Source: Cacajao melanocephalus (lineage: Eukaryota > Chordata > Mammalia > Primates > Pitheciidae). From it: a DNA stretch of 64,000 bases. The first letter of the stretch is position 1. Each line of letters opens with the position of its first letter. Location of the stretch: assembly GCA_963573385.1 (NCBI GenBank), contig CAUYLG010047114.1, positions 1 through 64,000 of the forward strand, given 5' to 3'. Position numbers and translations under genes: made by a program. Shown here piece by piece: positions 1 through 9,539 of the stretch. Under the pieces are notes generated by a model. It did no database searches and was not told the origin of the DNA. It saw only the letters and a list, made by a program, of their open reading frames with translations.

Positions 1-480
1 CTGGCTGAGGCTTCTCCTCCAACTTGCCTCAGCTCAGCACACCTCTCTTGTGTCCAAGGAGGCAGGACCAAGGGGTTCAGAGACAAACACACCCCAGCTG
101 GGACCATCACTGTAGCACCAGATCTCTGCCTGTGACCCAGAAAACTCACCTCCTCCTGGGGCCTCAGCCTAAGTCTTCTAAGTGAGAAAGCCGGGGCACA
201 GATAAACTGGAGTCTGAAGTCGTGAGCAGTGGTCTCAGGTCTGCACTCTGACCCTGAAAACACAAGGACCATAGGAGATTCAATTAGCAATACCTATGCT
301 CCGTTCATGCAGTGAAGTTGGGTAAAACCCAAAGATTTTTATGCAACAGAAGGATAATGCCTCGTTCTAGCTTTAAGGGTTAACATTCATGCACAGCTCA
401 ATTATCCTCAGTGAGCGAAACCCTGCCTTTCTGAATCCGGGCTTTGGAACCAACTGATTGCCTGCTGTGCTACTTCTATT
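1..480. other. No gene seen; low-repeat sequence
   Basis: I see no convincing ORF, RNA gene or repeat in this stretch. It is probably upstream flank of the CpG-rich promoter further right. Confidence 0.5.
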
Positions 481-630
481 CACTGAAGAAATGAGTGCCT
501 TTCATGTGCCCATTCTCTGTGTTGGAAATGCATCAATGAACAAAATCTCAAAGTCCCAGCTCCTGTAGAGTTTCTAGTCTAGCGGGGGAGACACACAGGA
601 AACAATAAACATGATAAAGCACAGGGAAAA
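480..630 (-). repeat. L2 LINE fragment (antisense)
   Basis: The pattern 'tgaacaaaatctcaaagtccc ... ctagtctagcgggggagacacacaggaaacaataaac' matches the antisense form of the L2 3' region, where a 'balanced by census' type phrase of gaacaaa, cctgccctc-like and tctagtggggg blocks occurs in that order. The copy is old and diverged. Confidence 0.45.
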
Positions 631-639
631 AAAAAAGCA

Positions 640-815
640 TTCCTCAGGTTGCTACCTGTGTGATTTTGGACAGGTTGCCAAGCCACACTAAGCCATTTTC
701 TCTCTAAAAAATGAAGATAAGAAGATAATCATGCTACTACTGCACAGGGCTCCTGTGAAGGTTAATGTGAAACATTTGCAAGGTTGCCTGGCAGTTATTA
801 GGCGCTCAGGAGACA
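640..815 (+). repeat. MIR SINE (sense)
   Basis: MIR core signatures appear in order: 'acctgtgtgattttggacaggttgcc', 'taaaaaatgaagataa', 'cacagggctcctgtgaaggttaatgtgaaacatttgcaaggttgcctggca'. This is a tRNA-derived SINE of early mammalian age. Confidence 0.65.
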
Positions 816-886
816 GCCGCTGAGTGACTCAATCAATCAGTCACTTGCTGGCCCCGAACCTGGCCCCTAGCACTCATGCCCACAGG

Positions 887-989
887 CCAGCGGGTCTCAG
901 GGAACTGGACCCTGGGCCTGGCTCAGAGCGTCCTGAGAGCAAGCGGTCTGTCTCAGGCGGGGAAGTGGCCTGGAGGATGGGCTTTTGAG
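887..989 (+). repeat. Direct repeat copy 1 flanking the CpG promoter
   Basis: This ~103-bp block runs from 'ccagcgggtctcaggg' to 'ggaggatgggcttttgag'. It recurs in the same orientation at 1649-1752 with scattered substitutions, for example a long shared 'ggaagtggcctggaggatgg' core. It does not match a repeat family I recognise. The two copies bracket the CpG-rich promoter and its presumed first exon. Confidence 0.75.
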
Positions 990-1159
990 GTGGGCTATAG
1001 AGCCACCCTGTCACCCACAGAGGCGTTCACCCATGGCCCCGTGACCCCACGGCCCCGTCAATCCCCGTCCCCCATCAAAATCATCACCACCTCCGCGTCA
1101 GTCTTACTTCACCGCCAAGAGCCTGAAACCTCAAAGACCGACGACAGCAGCCAGTGTGA

Positions 1160-1330
1160 ACCAGGAACCGCCCTACCAGGTCAGCCGAGCACTTCCGCTT
1201 CCCACCACCACCCCCTGGGAACGCGCGATGGGGTTGGAGCGTGTCGCAGCGTCGCGCACGCGCAGTAGCACGGGAGTGAGTGCGCCACCGCCAATGGCCA
1301 ACATGGCGACTTCCAGGGGTCATATGTTTC
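1160..1330 (+). promoter_or_regulatory. CpG-rich TATA-less promoter with ETS-, NRF1- and YY1-like sites
   Basis: CpG is concentrated here (e.g. 'gtgtcgcagcgtcgcgcacgcgcag'), in contrast to the CpG-poor remainder of the window. An ETS-like CACTTCCG lies at about 1190. A palindromic NRF1-like GCGCACGCGCA lies at about 1253-1263. An inverted CCAAT (gccaatggcc) directly overlaps a YY1-like 'caacatggcgac' at 1299-1310. No TATA box is visible. This layout is typical of housekeeping promoters, where the YY1 site sits at or just downstream of the transcription start. A bidirectional role is possible because CpG density extends to about 1630 ('gtcgcgcctccggcgtc'). Direction and activity are inferred, not shown. 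Confidence 0.6.
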
Positions 1331-1376
1331 TGATAGTGTTCGGTTTGGGGACAAAAGCGTGTGACCATTTTCCGCG
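1294..1376 (+). CDS. Candidate first coding exon ending at a GTAAGT donor
   Basis: Downstream of the CpG promoter an ATG at 1294 overlaps the YY1-like site. It opens a frame of 27 codons plus two bases, which ends at a strong splice donor (ccgcg|gtaagt, intron from 1377). In-frame ATGs also occur at 1303 and 1324. The peptide begins MANMATSRGHMF and is short and mildly hydrophobic; I do not recognise it. No matching second exon could be identified in the window. The combination of promoter, ATG and consensus donor is suggestive. It could equally be the noncoding first exon of a lncRNA, or a 5'UTR whose ATG is unused. The long minus-strand frame over the same DNA looks like a GC-driven shadow. 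Confidence 0.35.
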
Positions 1377-2344
1377 GTAAGTGGTACAAAAGGCCCAGGG
1401 GGTCATCCCTTGGCTGAGAGAGGCGAGCAGACTTTTCAGCGGCTTAGCTCCCGCCCGCAGGGAGGCCGAAGTCCCCCTTCTCCCACTTCGTCCTCCTGCA
1501 TCGCGACCCTTCCAGTCGCTGCGGCATTGGGTGTTCGCGTCTTTCTGTCCCGAAAGCCATTGTTCCCGCTTTTTTCCCCTCTTGGAAACAGGAAAAAAGA
1601 GTCGCGCCTCCGGCGTCAATAGCACTCGGAGGCGTGGCCATATAGGGTCCAGGCGGGTCTCAGGGAACCCGACCCTGGGCCTGGCTCTCAGAGTCCTGAG
1701 ATCAAGGAGTCTAGCGCAGGAGGGGAAGTGGCCTGGAGGATGGGTTTTTGAGCTGTTCTGCAGATCCAGCAGTCTCTTGAAATGAAAAAACCCTCATTCT
1801 GATTTTTCTCTATGCAGGGACTCCAATTCCTGAGATCCTAGACACCCTGGGAGAATCTGGATTTTACTTTTTTGAAAACGCACTGTAAATAGCAGAGAGA
1901 TATTTTCTCTGAGAATGCCAGCCAGTGGCAACATGGCCCGCTAAAAAGGCCTGTAGTGGCCTTGAGGAAAGTTTTGTTTCCTGTTTGGGCCTGGGGAAAA
2001 CAGACCAAGTGTGTTCTCCATCCTTCCGTGCCTGCCTGGTCACCGAGCAGGCTTCCTTGGGTCAGGCATGGCAGGGTCTCCACCAGGTACAAAGCAATCC
2101 CTTCTGTGCTGGAGCCAGCTGGTGCCAGATACTGTTTCTATAAACAGTGTCAAAGCTGATCATGGAATCCATCAAACATGTATTTAATTTCCATTTGAAC
2201 ACAGACGTTTCTCCTTTTTCTCATCTGCAGGTTAACTTTTATTCCCCAGGTAGTTCGAATGAGTCTCAGCCCAAATTTGCAAACTCAGTACAGCCATCCC
2301 CTGGGAAGTCACCCCGTCTAAGCCTCCTGTACAAGTCCTAAGAA
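1377..2344. other. Presumed intron or flank with repeat copy 2; no further gene
   Basis: The segment contains the second copy of the direct repeat (1649-1752) and is otherwise low-copy in appearance. CpG density falls off after about 1630. I see no exon with good acceptor, frame and donor. Confidence 0.4.
1649..1752 (+). repeat. Direct repeat copy 2 flanking the CpG promoter
   Basis: Same orientation as copy 1 at 887-989, with about 80-85% identity by eye. It starts 'ccaggcgggtctcagggaac' and ends 'ggatgggtttttgag'. Spacing between copies is about 760 bp. Confidence 0.75.
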
Positions 2345-3062
2345 AAGAACCTGTTTTCCCTTGGGCTTGTGAACAGTTAATTATCACTCATTCACATTTT
2401 CATGTGTATGTGTTGCTGATGGCCAGGTTTAGAGATACCAACCTATTTATTTCTAGAGGAGAGGTGATCTGATAACCTCTTCAGACATCACTATCACTAG
2501 GCAGGAATTGGTTAATAGTATGACAGTGTCCTGAGGACAATAGAGAAACTGCAAACTGCAAAAGCACCTGGTCTGTGGCCCTGGCCAGCATCTCTCCATA
2601 TCCTGAGTCTGCAGGAACAGGTATTTCTGCAAAAAGAGAATTAACTGGTGCTTTAGATGTGGCCAGATGCAGGGCAAGCTCTTATGGCCATGCCAGCATT
2701 TGCTATTCATGATATTAGTATTCCAAAATTAAGAAACACCCTGCCTGGGCCATTGGTGTCTACTAATCCATTGGAAGAGAAGACTGGAATCCACCACTTT
2801 CTTGGGCCTCATTCCCCTCTTTTCTGCCATAGCCGAGGACCACCTATCCTAGATGGCTGCTGTTATTGTTCAAAGAAACATGTTTAGAGCCTCAAGCCCA
2901 GGAATAGCCCATGGCAGGCACCTGGTAAATGTTGGTTTTTACTGTTCTCTCCCAACACTATGAAACATGCTTCACTCTCCACAACCGCCCCTGTCGATTT
3001 CCATAGGCAGGAGAGTATCCAGTGTTAAGTGGAGCTGGTATTTTTAGAAATGAAGCCCCTTT
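2345..3062 (+). repeat. Tandem duplication, copy A
   Basis: A ~720-bp unit is repeated directly downstream as copy B. Shared blocks in order: 'cctatttatttctagaggag' (2439 and 3168), 'tcactatc', 'aagcacctgg', 'tctgcaggaacaggt', 'agcatttgc', 'tctactaatcc', 'cctagatggct', and 'ggcaggcacctggtaaatg' (2913 and 4220). A final block 'ccctgtcgatttccatag ... ctggtat' pairs with about 4908-4965. Copy A lacks both large insertions found in copy B. Confidence 0.7.
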
Positions 3063-3219
3063 CCTTATTTGTGCCACCCTGTTTTTTCTTGAGCATATGG
3101 GCATTGCATTATTACCCACTCTGTATTTTATTTGTATCTGTTAATGATAGCCGGGTTCAGAGATACCACCCTATTTATTTCTAGAGGAGAGGTGAATTGA
3201 TAACCTTCTTTTCTCATAT

Positions 3220-3769
3220 TGAGAGGGGTGACCCACCATGCCTCCTTCTATTTCACCTCCTCCCTCCCCCGCTTCCAGATGGGAAGGAGAGTAAAGAAGG
3301 AAAAATAAAATACCAAGGAGCTGGGAAAATGACTCCCTTTTTAGTTCCCAGCATCTCTGCTATCTGTTAACTTTGAAAAAGCTGCAAATGAATGTTATCC
3401 CTGCCAGCTGGAGTCCAGCACTGGTTCACGCCCCTCTGTCTCCACAGACCAGGCTCCCTCATGGAAACACCTCTGCCAACAAACAGCTTGTTGCTTTTGT
3501 CTTGTCTCTGCAAGCCCCCTCTCCTGCTGGGAATTAGCAAATCAATGAAGCCCAAAGATTGTAAGGTCAGACATCCAGCAAATGGACAATGACATAGTTC
3601 CACCTCAGTTTCCCCTTTAGCGTTGTAAGCCTATAAAAGGGGAGAGAAGCTGCAGCTGGGGAGCTCGGTGAATAAGGCTGTGGCCCCCCGCAGCTTCTGG
3701 CTGAATAAAAAGCCACTTCCTTCCTCAGTTAGGTGTTCGAGAAGTTTGTTCCCTGCCACTCCTGCTTCA
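3220..3769 (+). mobile_element. Solo LTR with 4-bp TSD (class I ERV-like)
   Basis: The element begins TGAGAGGGGTGACC and ends CCTGCTTCA, with the 4-bp duplication 'atat' at 3216-3219 and 3770-3773. Internal promoter and processing signals are as expected of an LTR: TATA-like 'cctataaaagggg' near 3632 and the poly(A) signal 'gaataaaaagcc' near 3703. The 4-bp TSD favours a class I (gammaretrovirus-like) origin. The family was not recognised. No internal retroviral sequence flanks it, so it is a solo LTR. Confidence 0.7.
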
Positions 3770-4439
3770 ATATCACTATCTCCAGGTAGGAAAGGGTTAA
3801 TAGAGTTAGTGTGAGTGTCCTGTGGACAGCATAGACATCCCCTCCCCCGCCCACAAGCTGCAGAAGCACCTGGTTTGTGGTCTTTGCCAGCCTCTCTTCA
3901 TATACTGATTCTGCAGGAACAGGTGCTTGAACATTAGAAGGGGCTGAATCTTTGGATGGGGTTTCCTGAAGGGCACACTGTTATTGGGATGCTAGCATTT
4001 GCCATTTAAGACATTGGCATTTGGGGATCAAGAAACACAGGAAAGTTTTTCCAACCCCCACTATATTGACTGTTGGGATCTACTAATCCGTTAGAAGAGA
4101 AGGCTCAAATCCATCATTTACTGAACGGTTGGGCTTAAGTTCCCTCCTCTTTGCCATAGCCAGGCACCACTTGTCCTAGATGGCTCCTGTTTTGTTCAGA
4201 GGAACATCTCTAGAGCTGCAGGCCCAGGTATATCCCTTGGCAGGCACCTGGTAAATGGTGTTTTCATTTTCCTCTCTCTCACACTATGGAACTTTCTGGT
4301 GCCCCTTTTGGACTTTTCCATACTGTGGGTTTCCCTTTTGCCATCTCCTTGCACAGCTGTGCCTGTGCCTAGCACCAACTTTGCCCAGGATCACTACTTA
4401 TATCCACCTGCAAACATTTTTAAATGCGTAAGTTAGGCT

Positions 4440-4847
4440 TCTTACTGAGTTGAAATTTATTTTATTCCTGATGCTACAATATTATCATTTGGATTGGTAC
4501 CCAGTCCACAGTTTGTTTCAGTCATCCTGCTAGGGTGGGCCTTCTGAAATCCATTTTGAGCCTCCCCTTAGCAAAGGACTTGCTAGGTCATTTTTCAGGA
4601 GGTTCCAGACCTGAGCAGCAGTTACTGCAAGACACTGCTGGGCTTTTTCCACATCTGAAGGGCAGAGGTCCTGAGTAACTGCAGTGGGCAGGAGCTGAGT
4701 CATGCCTGATTTCTCGCTGTGGTTTGGTATGTAGCTGATGGTCCCTGGAACCTGCCTCTTCCTAGATCCATTCCCTCCAGTGAGTGTGGTGACAGACCCA
4801 TCAGGCAATGCCTTGATGACATTCCACTCTTTGAACCGTGTGAGTTC
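4440..4847 (-). CDS. Candidate terminal exon of an unidentified minus-strand gene
   Basis: On the minus strand a pyrimidine tract and acceptor (ttttcccttccttatag) end at 4848. From 4847 a frame stays open for about 105 codons, beginning ELTRFKEWNVIK and ending in a stop near 4530. After the stop come about 90 bases of putative 3'UTR with overlapping AATAAA signals (plus-strand TTTATT at 4456-4466). Acceptor, long frame, stop and poly(A) signal are in the right order for a last coding exon. I do not recognise the peptide. It has no low-complexity or repeat character. The block is missing from tandem copy A, so it was either lost there or inserted here. It may also be a chance frame or a pseudogene exon. 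Confidence 0.35.
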
Positions 4848-5192
4848 CTATAAGGAAGGGAAAACCAGTTACAAGTGATCGTCTCCTACCTGGATGGCAC
4901 TGCTCTGTGTATGGCTGCCCTGTGGATTTTCACAGGGAAGGGAGTCTCCAGAGTTGAGTAGAACTGGAATAGACAACAAAGGAATGGGGAATACACACAA
5001 GGGAACTGGTTGATGGCCTAAGATAATATCATGGAGCCAATCTCATGCCTGTCTGGTAGTTCAGAGGTTAGAGCTCCAGTCTTTGAGCATCTGTGCCCAT
5101 TGCTGAAAAGTGTGTATGCTATGATAAACACCAAAGGTAGGAGTCTTCAGCTAGCCTCCAGGCAGCTCTATTTTAGAGTTCTCTTTCTGTTC

Positions 5193-5494
<302 letters not shown>

Positions 5495-5549
5495 TTCTTT
5501 CTGTTCTTGAAAGATAGTACAGGAAGTCAGAGTATAATCAGATGTACAG

Positions 5550-6070
<521 letters not shown>

Positions 6071-6124
6071 GGATCTTGACACCATTCTGTAGTTATTAAA
6101 GCACCCCATTTACAAAAAAAAAGG

Positions 6125-6230
6125 ATCCAGGTGATTGCATGACTTGCCCAATTTGGACAGCCAGTGAGTGGCAGAATTAAAACTGACACATAGGTCTCCT
6201 GACGTCAAATCCCATTCTTTTTTCAGGCTG
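6125..6230 (-). repeat. MIR fragment (antisense)
   Basis: 'catgacttgcccaatttggacagccagtgagtggcagaatt' followed by 'ggtctcctga' is the antisense MIR core, old and diverged. Confidence 0.55.
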
Positions 6231-6257
6231 ACATTTGTCTTATCCCAGGTCCTCTGG

Positions 6258-6418
6258 AGCAGTGCATCTCAGACTTGAATGCACATTGGGATCTTCTTAA
6301 GGATCTTGTTAAATCGCAGATTCTGATTGAGTACTTCTGTAAAGGGCCTGAAATTCTGCATTTCTAACAAGCTCCCAGGTGATGCTATTACTGCCAGTCC
6401 TTAGACCATGCTTTGAGT
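6258..6418 (+). mobile_element. MER5A-like hAT nonautonomous DNA transposon
   Basis: Ordered MER5A-like blocks: 'agcagtgcatctcagacttgaatg', 'gattctgatt', 'gaaattctgcatttctaacaag', 'cccaggtgatgct', and an end resembling 'gaccatgctttgag'. This is an ancient mammalian DNA transposon remnant. Confidence 0.65.
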
Positions 6419-6537
6419 TAAAAGAAAATTTGAACAACCCTCTGGTTTAGCAGCTGTGGCTTCCAAGCAGGAGAATTTCCTGGATGGAAGTAAAGACTGC
6501 ATTCCATTGAACTGAAAGTAAAGACTGCCATCCAGCT

Positions 6538-7340
6538 TTGCCCTCATGAATGGATTAATGTGGAAGTGGGTTCATTATTGTGGGAGTGGAGTTCTTATAA
6601 AGGATGAGTTTGTCCCCCTCTCTTGCTCTGTCTCTCCTCTGTGATGCCTTCTGCCATGTTATGATATAGCAAAAAGGCCCTCATCACATGTGATGTGGCC
6701 TTTCAGTCTTGGACTTCCCAGCCTCCAGAACCATGACCCAAATAAATTCTGTTAACTAAAAATTGCCCAGTCTCCAAACACCGCATGTTATCACTCATAG
6801 GTGGGTGTTGAACAATTAGAACACGTGGACACAGGGAGGGAAGCATCACATACTGCAGTCAGTTGTCGGGGGCTAGGGGAGGGACAGTGAGGGGTGGGGA
6901 GGGTGGGGAGGGATAACGAGGGGAGAAATACCAGATATAGGTGATGGGGAGATGGAGGCAGCAAACCACCTTGCCATGTGTTTACCTATGCAACAATCCT
7001 GCATGATCTGCACATGTACCCCAGAACCTAAAGTACAATTAAAAAAAAGATACTGTTCAACATATTAAAGTGAGATGGAGGGAGAAAAGATTCGTGACCC
7101 TATTGAATAGTTTATACTAATTTTATAAATTATTGAAAAGGTAGTTTTATAAATGAATTATTGCAACTGTCATTGTTAGTTATTTTTGCTTAATAATATA
7201 TTGTAAAACATCTGAAAAATGAGGTATGTGTAAGAAATCTGAAAAATATAATGGTGACTACAAATATAAAATATAGATTCATAGTTAAAAAAAAAATTAC
7301 CCGGTCTCTGGTATTCTGTTATAGCAGCATACAATGGTCT
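6538..7340 (+). mobile_element. MST-type MaLR LTR, split by an L1 insertion
   Basis: MaLR LTR blocks run in order: 'tgccctcatgaatggatta', 'tctgccatgttatgat', 'ccagcctccagaaccatg', 'aataaattctgtta' (poly(A) signal region), then after the insertion 'ggtattctgttatagcagc'. The 5' part is missing. The LTR is split at 6775-7291 by an L1-derived insert. Confidence 0.75.
6775..7291 (+). mobile_element. L1 3' end with a probable 3' transduction
   Basis: 6775-7048 is a truncated sense L1 3'UTR ('cgcatgttatcactcatagg ... cacatgtaccccagaac') ending in an A-run at 7041-7048. It is followed by about 230 bp without L1 similarity and then a second A-run at about 7286-7296. A 17-bp TSD (aaaaattgcccagtctc at 6758-6774; aaaaattacccggtctc at 7292-7308, two mismatches) encloses both parts. 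They therefore arrived in one insertion, as expected when transcription reads through the weak L1 poly(A) signal. Confidence 0.7.
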
Positions 7341-7440
7341 AAGCAGAAAACTGGTACTGAGAAGTGGGCAACTGTTATAACAAATACCTGAAAATGTGGA
7401 AGCACCTTTGAAATTGGGTAATGGTTAGAGGCTGGAAGAA
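7341..7440 (+). mobile_element. MaLR (MST/THE1) internal-region start
   Basis: 'actggtactgagaagtggg', 'ctgttataacaaatacctg' and 'gggtaatggttagaggctgg' directly follow the LTR end. A related stretch recurs at 18607-18690. Confidence 0.65.
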
Positions 7441-7449
7441 TTTAGAAGG

Positions 7450-7545
7450 GCAGCCCATTTTCCCCTTGGTTATCAGGCCCAATCACCCCAGGCAGTACAG
7501 TGACTTCCTTCTTTGCCTGTTGATTTACAGGCATGAGGAGCCAAA
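7450..7545 (-). mobile_element. ERVL internal fragment (dUTPase region)
   Basis: 'caatcaccccaggcagtacagtgacttccttctttgcctgttga' closely parallels 62915-62961 in the same orientation. That region is the ERVL dUTPase region on the minus strand. Only about 100 bp remains before the NUMT begins. Confidence 0.55.
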
Positions 7546-7589
7546 CCAATTGTAGAAGCTGAGCTTATGTTGAATATTCTGGGCTAGCA

Positions 7590-8159
7590 TAATAACCATA
7601 AGGTTTCATTAATTCATGCCTGAAAGACATAACAATCAATAGACGCTCATGCACTTACGCATGATTTCAAGAACTATTTCTGATGAAATCTGCAAACCCT
7701 TCCTCCACCAATATCTGACTTTACCATAAACCTAGGTAAACGTACCCTTGCCAAACCCCAAAAACAAGAAACTAAGATGCAATCGAGTCAGAGCTTAGAA
7801 ATCATATTTTAATGATGAACACCTCAACAACTAGCCCTGTTGAGGGCTATATTGATTGATACAATTTTTCTAAAAAATCTTAAGACCCTCGTACCAAATT
7901 AACCCTCCATTTTGTATAATAGATATAACAGCTAAAATTTTCATCCTAATACCAACATAATGCCTTGAGCATATCCATCTGAAAGCACTGCCCCATTATA
8001 TCATACCCAAAATTAAATATACTCTAATTATAACTAATCCTCCCAGCCAAACCTCTGCCAATTAGCCTTAAAGACCCTGAATTTTCAGAACTATAAACAA
8101 CTATTCACAGTTATTTCTTTCTTTTTCATATCTTAACTTTTCCACTAAGTATTTATGTA
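7590..8159 (+). pseudogene. Mitochondrial control region (D-loop) remnant
   Basis: 'ttaattcatgcctgaaagacataacaat' corresponds to the conserved sequence block 1 region, and 'ccttgccaaaccccaaaaaca' at about 7747-7767 to CSB3. The rest, up to tRNA-Phe, is AT-rich, C-strand-biased and strongly diverged, as expected for this fast-evolving region. Confidence 0.7.
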
Positions 8160-8230
8160 GTTAATGTAGCTTAATCATTCAAAGCAAGACATTGAAAATG
8201 TCTAGGTGGGTCCACACAACCCCATAAACA
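8160..8230 (+). pseudogene. MT-TF pseudogene: Mitochondrial tRNA-Phe copy
   Basis: 71 nt at the expected position before 12S. The GAA anticodon is kept in the loop (ttGAAaa) and the acceptor arms are gttaatg and cataaac. The fourth acceptor pair is an A-A mismatch. It is not expected to function as a nuclear tRNA gene. Confidence 0.9.
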
Positions 8231-8411
8231 GATAGGTTTGGTCCTGGCCTTTTTATTAGCTCTTAGTAAGATTACAAACGCAAGCATCCCCACCCCAGTG
8301 AAAATGCCCTCTAGATCACCCAGATCAAAAGGAGCAGGTATCAAGCACTCACAAATGCATCTCAAAACACTTTGCCTTAACCATACCCCCATGGGAAACA
8401 GCAGTGATCAA

Positions 8412-8709
8412 TTTTTTTTTTAAGACAGAATCCCGATCTGTCACCCAGGCTCGCTCGAGTGCAGGTGCGAACTCAGCTCACTGCAACCCCTGCCTCCCGG
8501 GTTCAAGTGATTCTCCTGCCTCAGCCTCCTGAGTAGCTGGGACTACAGGCACGCACCACCACACCCGGCTAATTTTTTGTACTTTTTTTTAGTAGAGAAG
8601 GGCTTTCATCGTATTAGCCAGGATGGTCTTGATCTCCTGACCTCGTGATTCCCCCGCCTCGGCCTCCCAAAGTGCTGGGATTATAGGCGTGAGCCACCAC
8701 GCCTGGGCC
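8412..8709 (-). mobile_element. Alu (antisense) inside the 12S copy
   Basis: Poly(T) and antisense Alu body ending 'cacgcctgggcc', flanked on both sides by 12S sequence ('aacagcagtgatca' and 'gtaataaacaaaagtttgac'). It shows that the NUMT was already nuclear when this Alu inserted. Confidence 0.95.
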
Positions 8710-9226
8710 AATAAATCTTAAGTAATAAACAAAAGTTTGACTAAGCTACATTAACATTTAAATCTGGTTAATTTCATGCCAACCACCCTGGCCATACGAT
8801 TAACCTGCACTAATAGAACTCAGTGTAAAGAGTGTTTAAGGTCTACCCTCAATAAAGCTAAACCCCATCTAAGTTGTAAAAAACTCCAGCTGAAATAAAA
8901 TATACTAAGAAAGTGGCTTTAATATCCTGAAGACACAATTGCTAAGACCCAAACTGGGATTAGATACCCCACTATGCTTAACCGTAAACTCGAATAGTTA
9001 CATTAACAAAACCATTCGCCAGAGCACTACAAGCAACAGCTTAAAACTTAAAGGACTTGCGGTGCTTTATATCCCTCTAGAGGAGCTTGATCTATAATCA
9101 ATAAACCCCGATACACCTCACCACCTGTTGCCCCCAGCCTATATACCGCCATCTTCAGCAAACCCTTAGAAGGCTATAGAGTACGCACAAATACACACAT
9201 ATAAATGTTAGGTCAGGGTGTAGCCC

Positions 9227-9289
9227 ATGAGGTGGCAAGAAATGGGCTACATTTTCTATGTCCAGAAAATCTCACCACCACCTTTATGA
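9227..9289 (+). CDS. MOTS-c-like short ORF in the 12S copy (altered C-terminus)
   Basis: In mtDNA a short ORF inside 12S encodes the 16-residue peptide MOTS-c, read with the standard code. Here the equivalent ATG at 9227 opens a 20-codon frame. It keeps the first eleven residues (MRWQEMGYIFY) and then diverges to VQKIS and a proline-rich end, because one extra base after the Tyr codon shifts the frame. The basic C-terminal residues of the mitochondrial peptide are lost. There is no sign of a dedicated promoter. Most likely an untranslated relic, though the frame is uninterrupted in standard code. Confidence 0.4.
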   Translation: MRWQEMGYIFYVQKISPPPL

Positions 9290-9490
9290 AATCTAAGGGC
9301 TCAAGGAGGCTTTAGCAGGAAATCAAGAACAGCGTGCTTGGTTGAATAAGGCCATGAAGCACACACACACCACAGGTCACCCTCCTCAAATATTACTCTA
9401 GAAATCACTATTACTAATAATTTTCTACACACGTACAGAAGAGATAAGTCATAACATGGTAAGCATACTGGAAAGTGCACTTGAACAAAC

Positions 9491-9539
9491 CAAAGTGTAG
9501 CTTACACCCGGAAGATTTCATCATGACCTGATCACTTTG
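9491..9539 (+). pseudogene. MT-TV pseudogene: Mitochondrial tRNA-Val copy with an internal deletion
   Basis: Begins 'caaagtgtagctta' and ends 'cactttg', so both acceptor arms remain. The total is 49 nt instead of about 69. The missing ~20 nt cover the D-arm loop and the 5' side of the anticodon stem. The deletion joins two copies of CTTA present in mitochondrial tRNA-Val, consistent with slippage between short direct repeats. Confidence 0.85.

Larger units (their letters stand above)
3078..4970 (+). repeat. Tandem duplication, copy B, split by two insertions
   Basis: Homologous to 2345-3062 but interrupted at 3220-3769 by an LTR and at about 4300-4890 by about 600 bp that carries the candidate minus-strand terminal exon. 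Copy A serves as a paralogous empty site for the LTR: 'ataacctcttcagacatcactatc' in A matches B once the LTR and one TSD copy are removed. Confidence 0.65.
8231..9490 (+). pseudogene. MT-RNR1 pseudogene: Mitochondrial 12S rRNA copy, split by an Alu
   Basis: Starts 'gataggtttggtcc' right after tRNA-Phe and runs to 'gaacaaac' just before tRNA-Val. Conserved small-subunit rRNA blocks are intact, e.g. 'gggattagataccccactatgc' at 8957 and 'aagtcataacatggtaag' near the 3' end. Without the Alu (8412-8709) the length is about 960 nt, close to the 954 nt of the human gene. A MOTS-c-like frame lies at 9227-9289. Confidence 0.95.
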
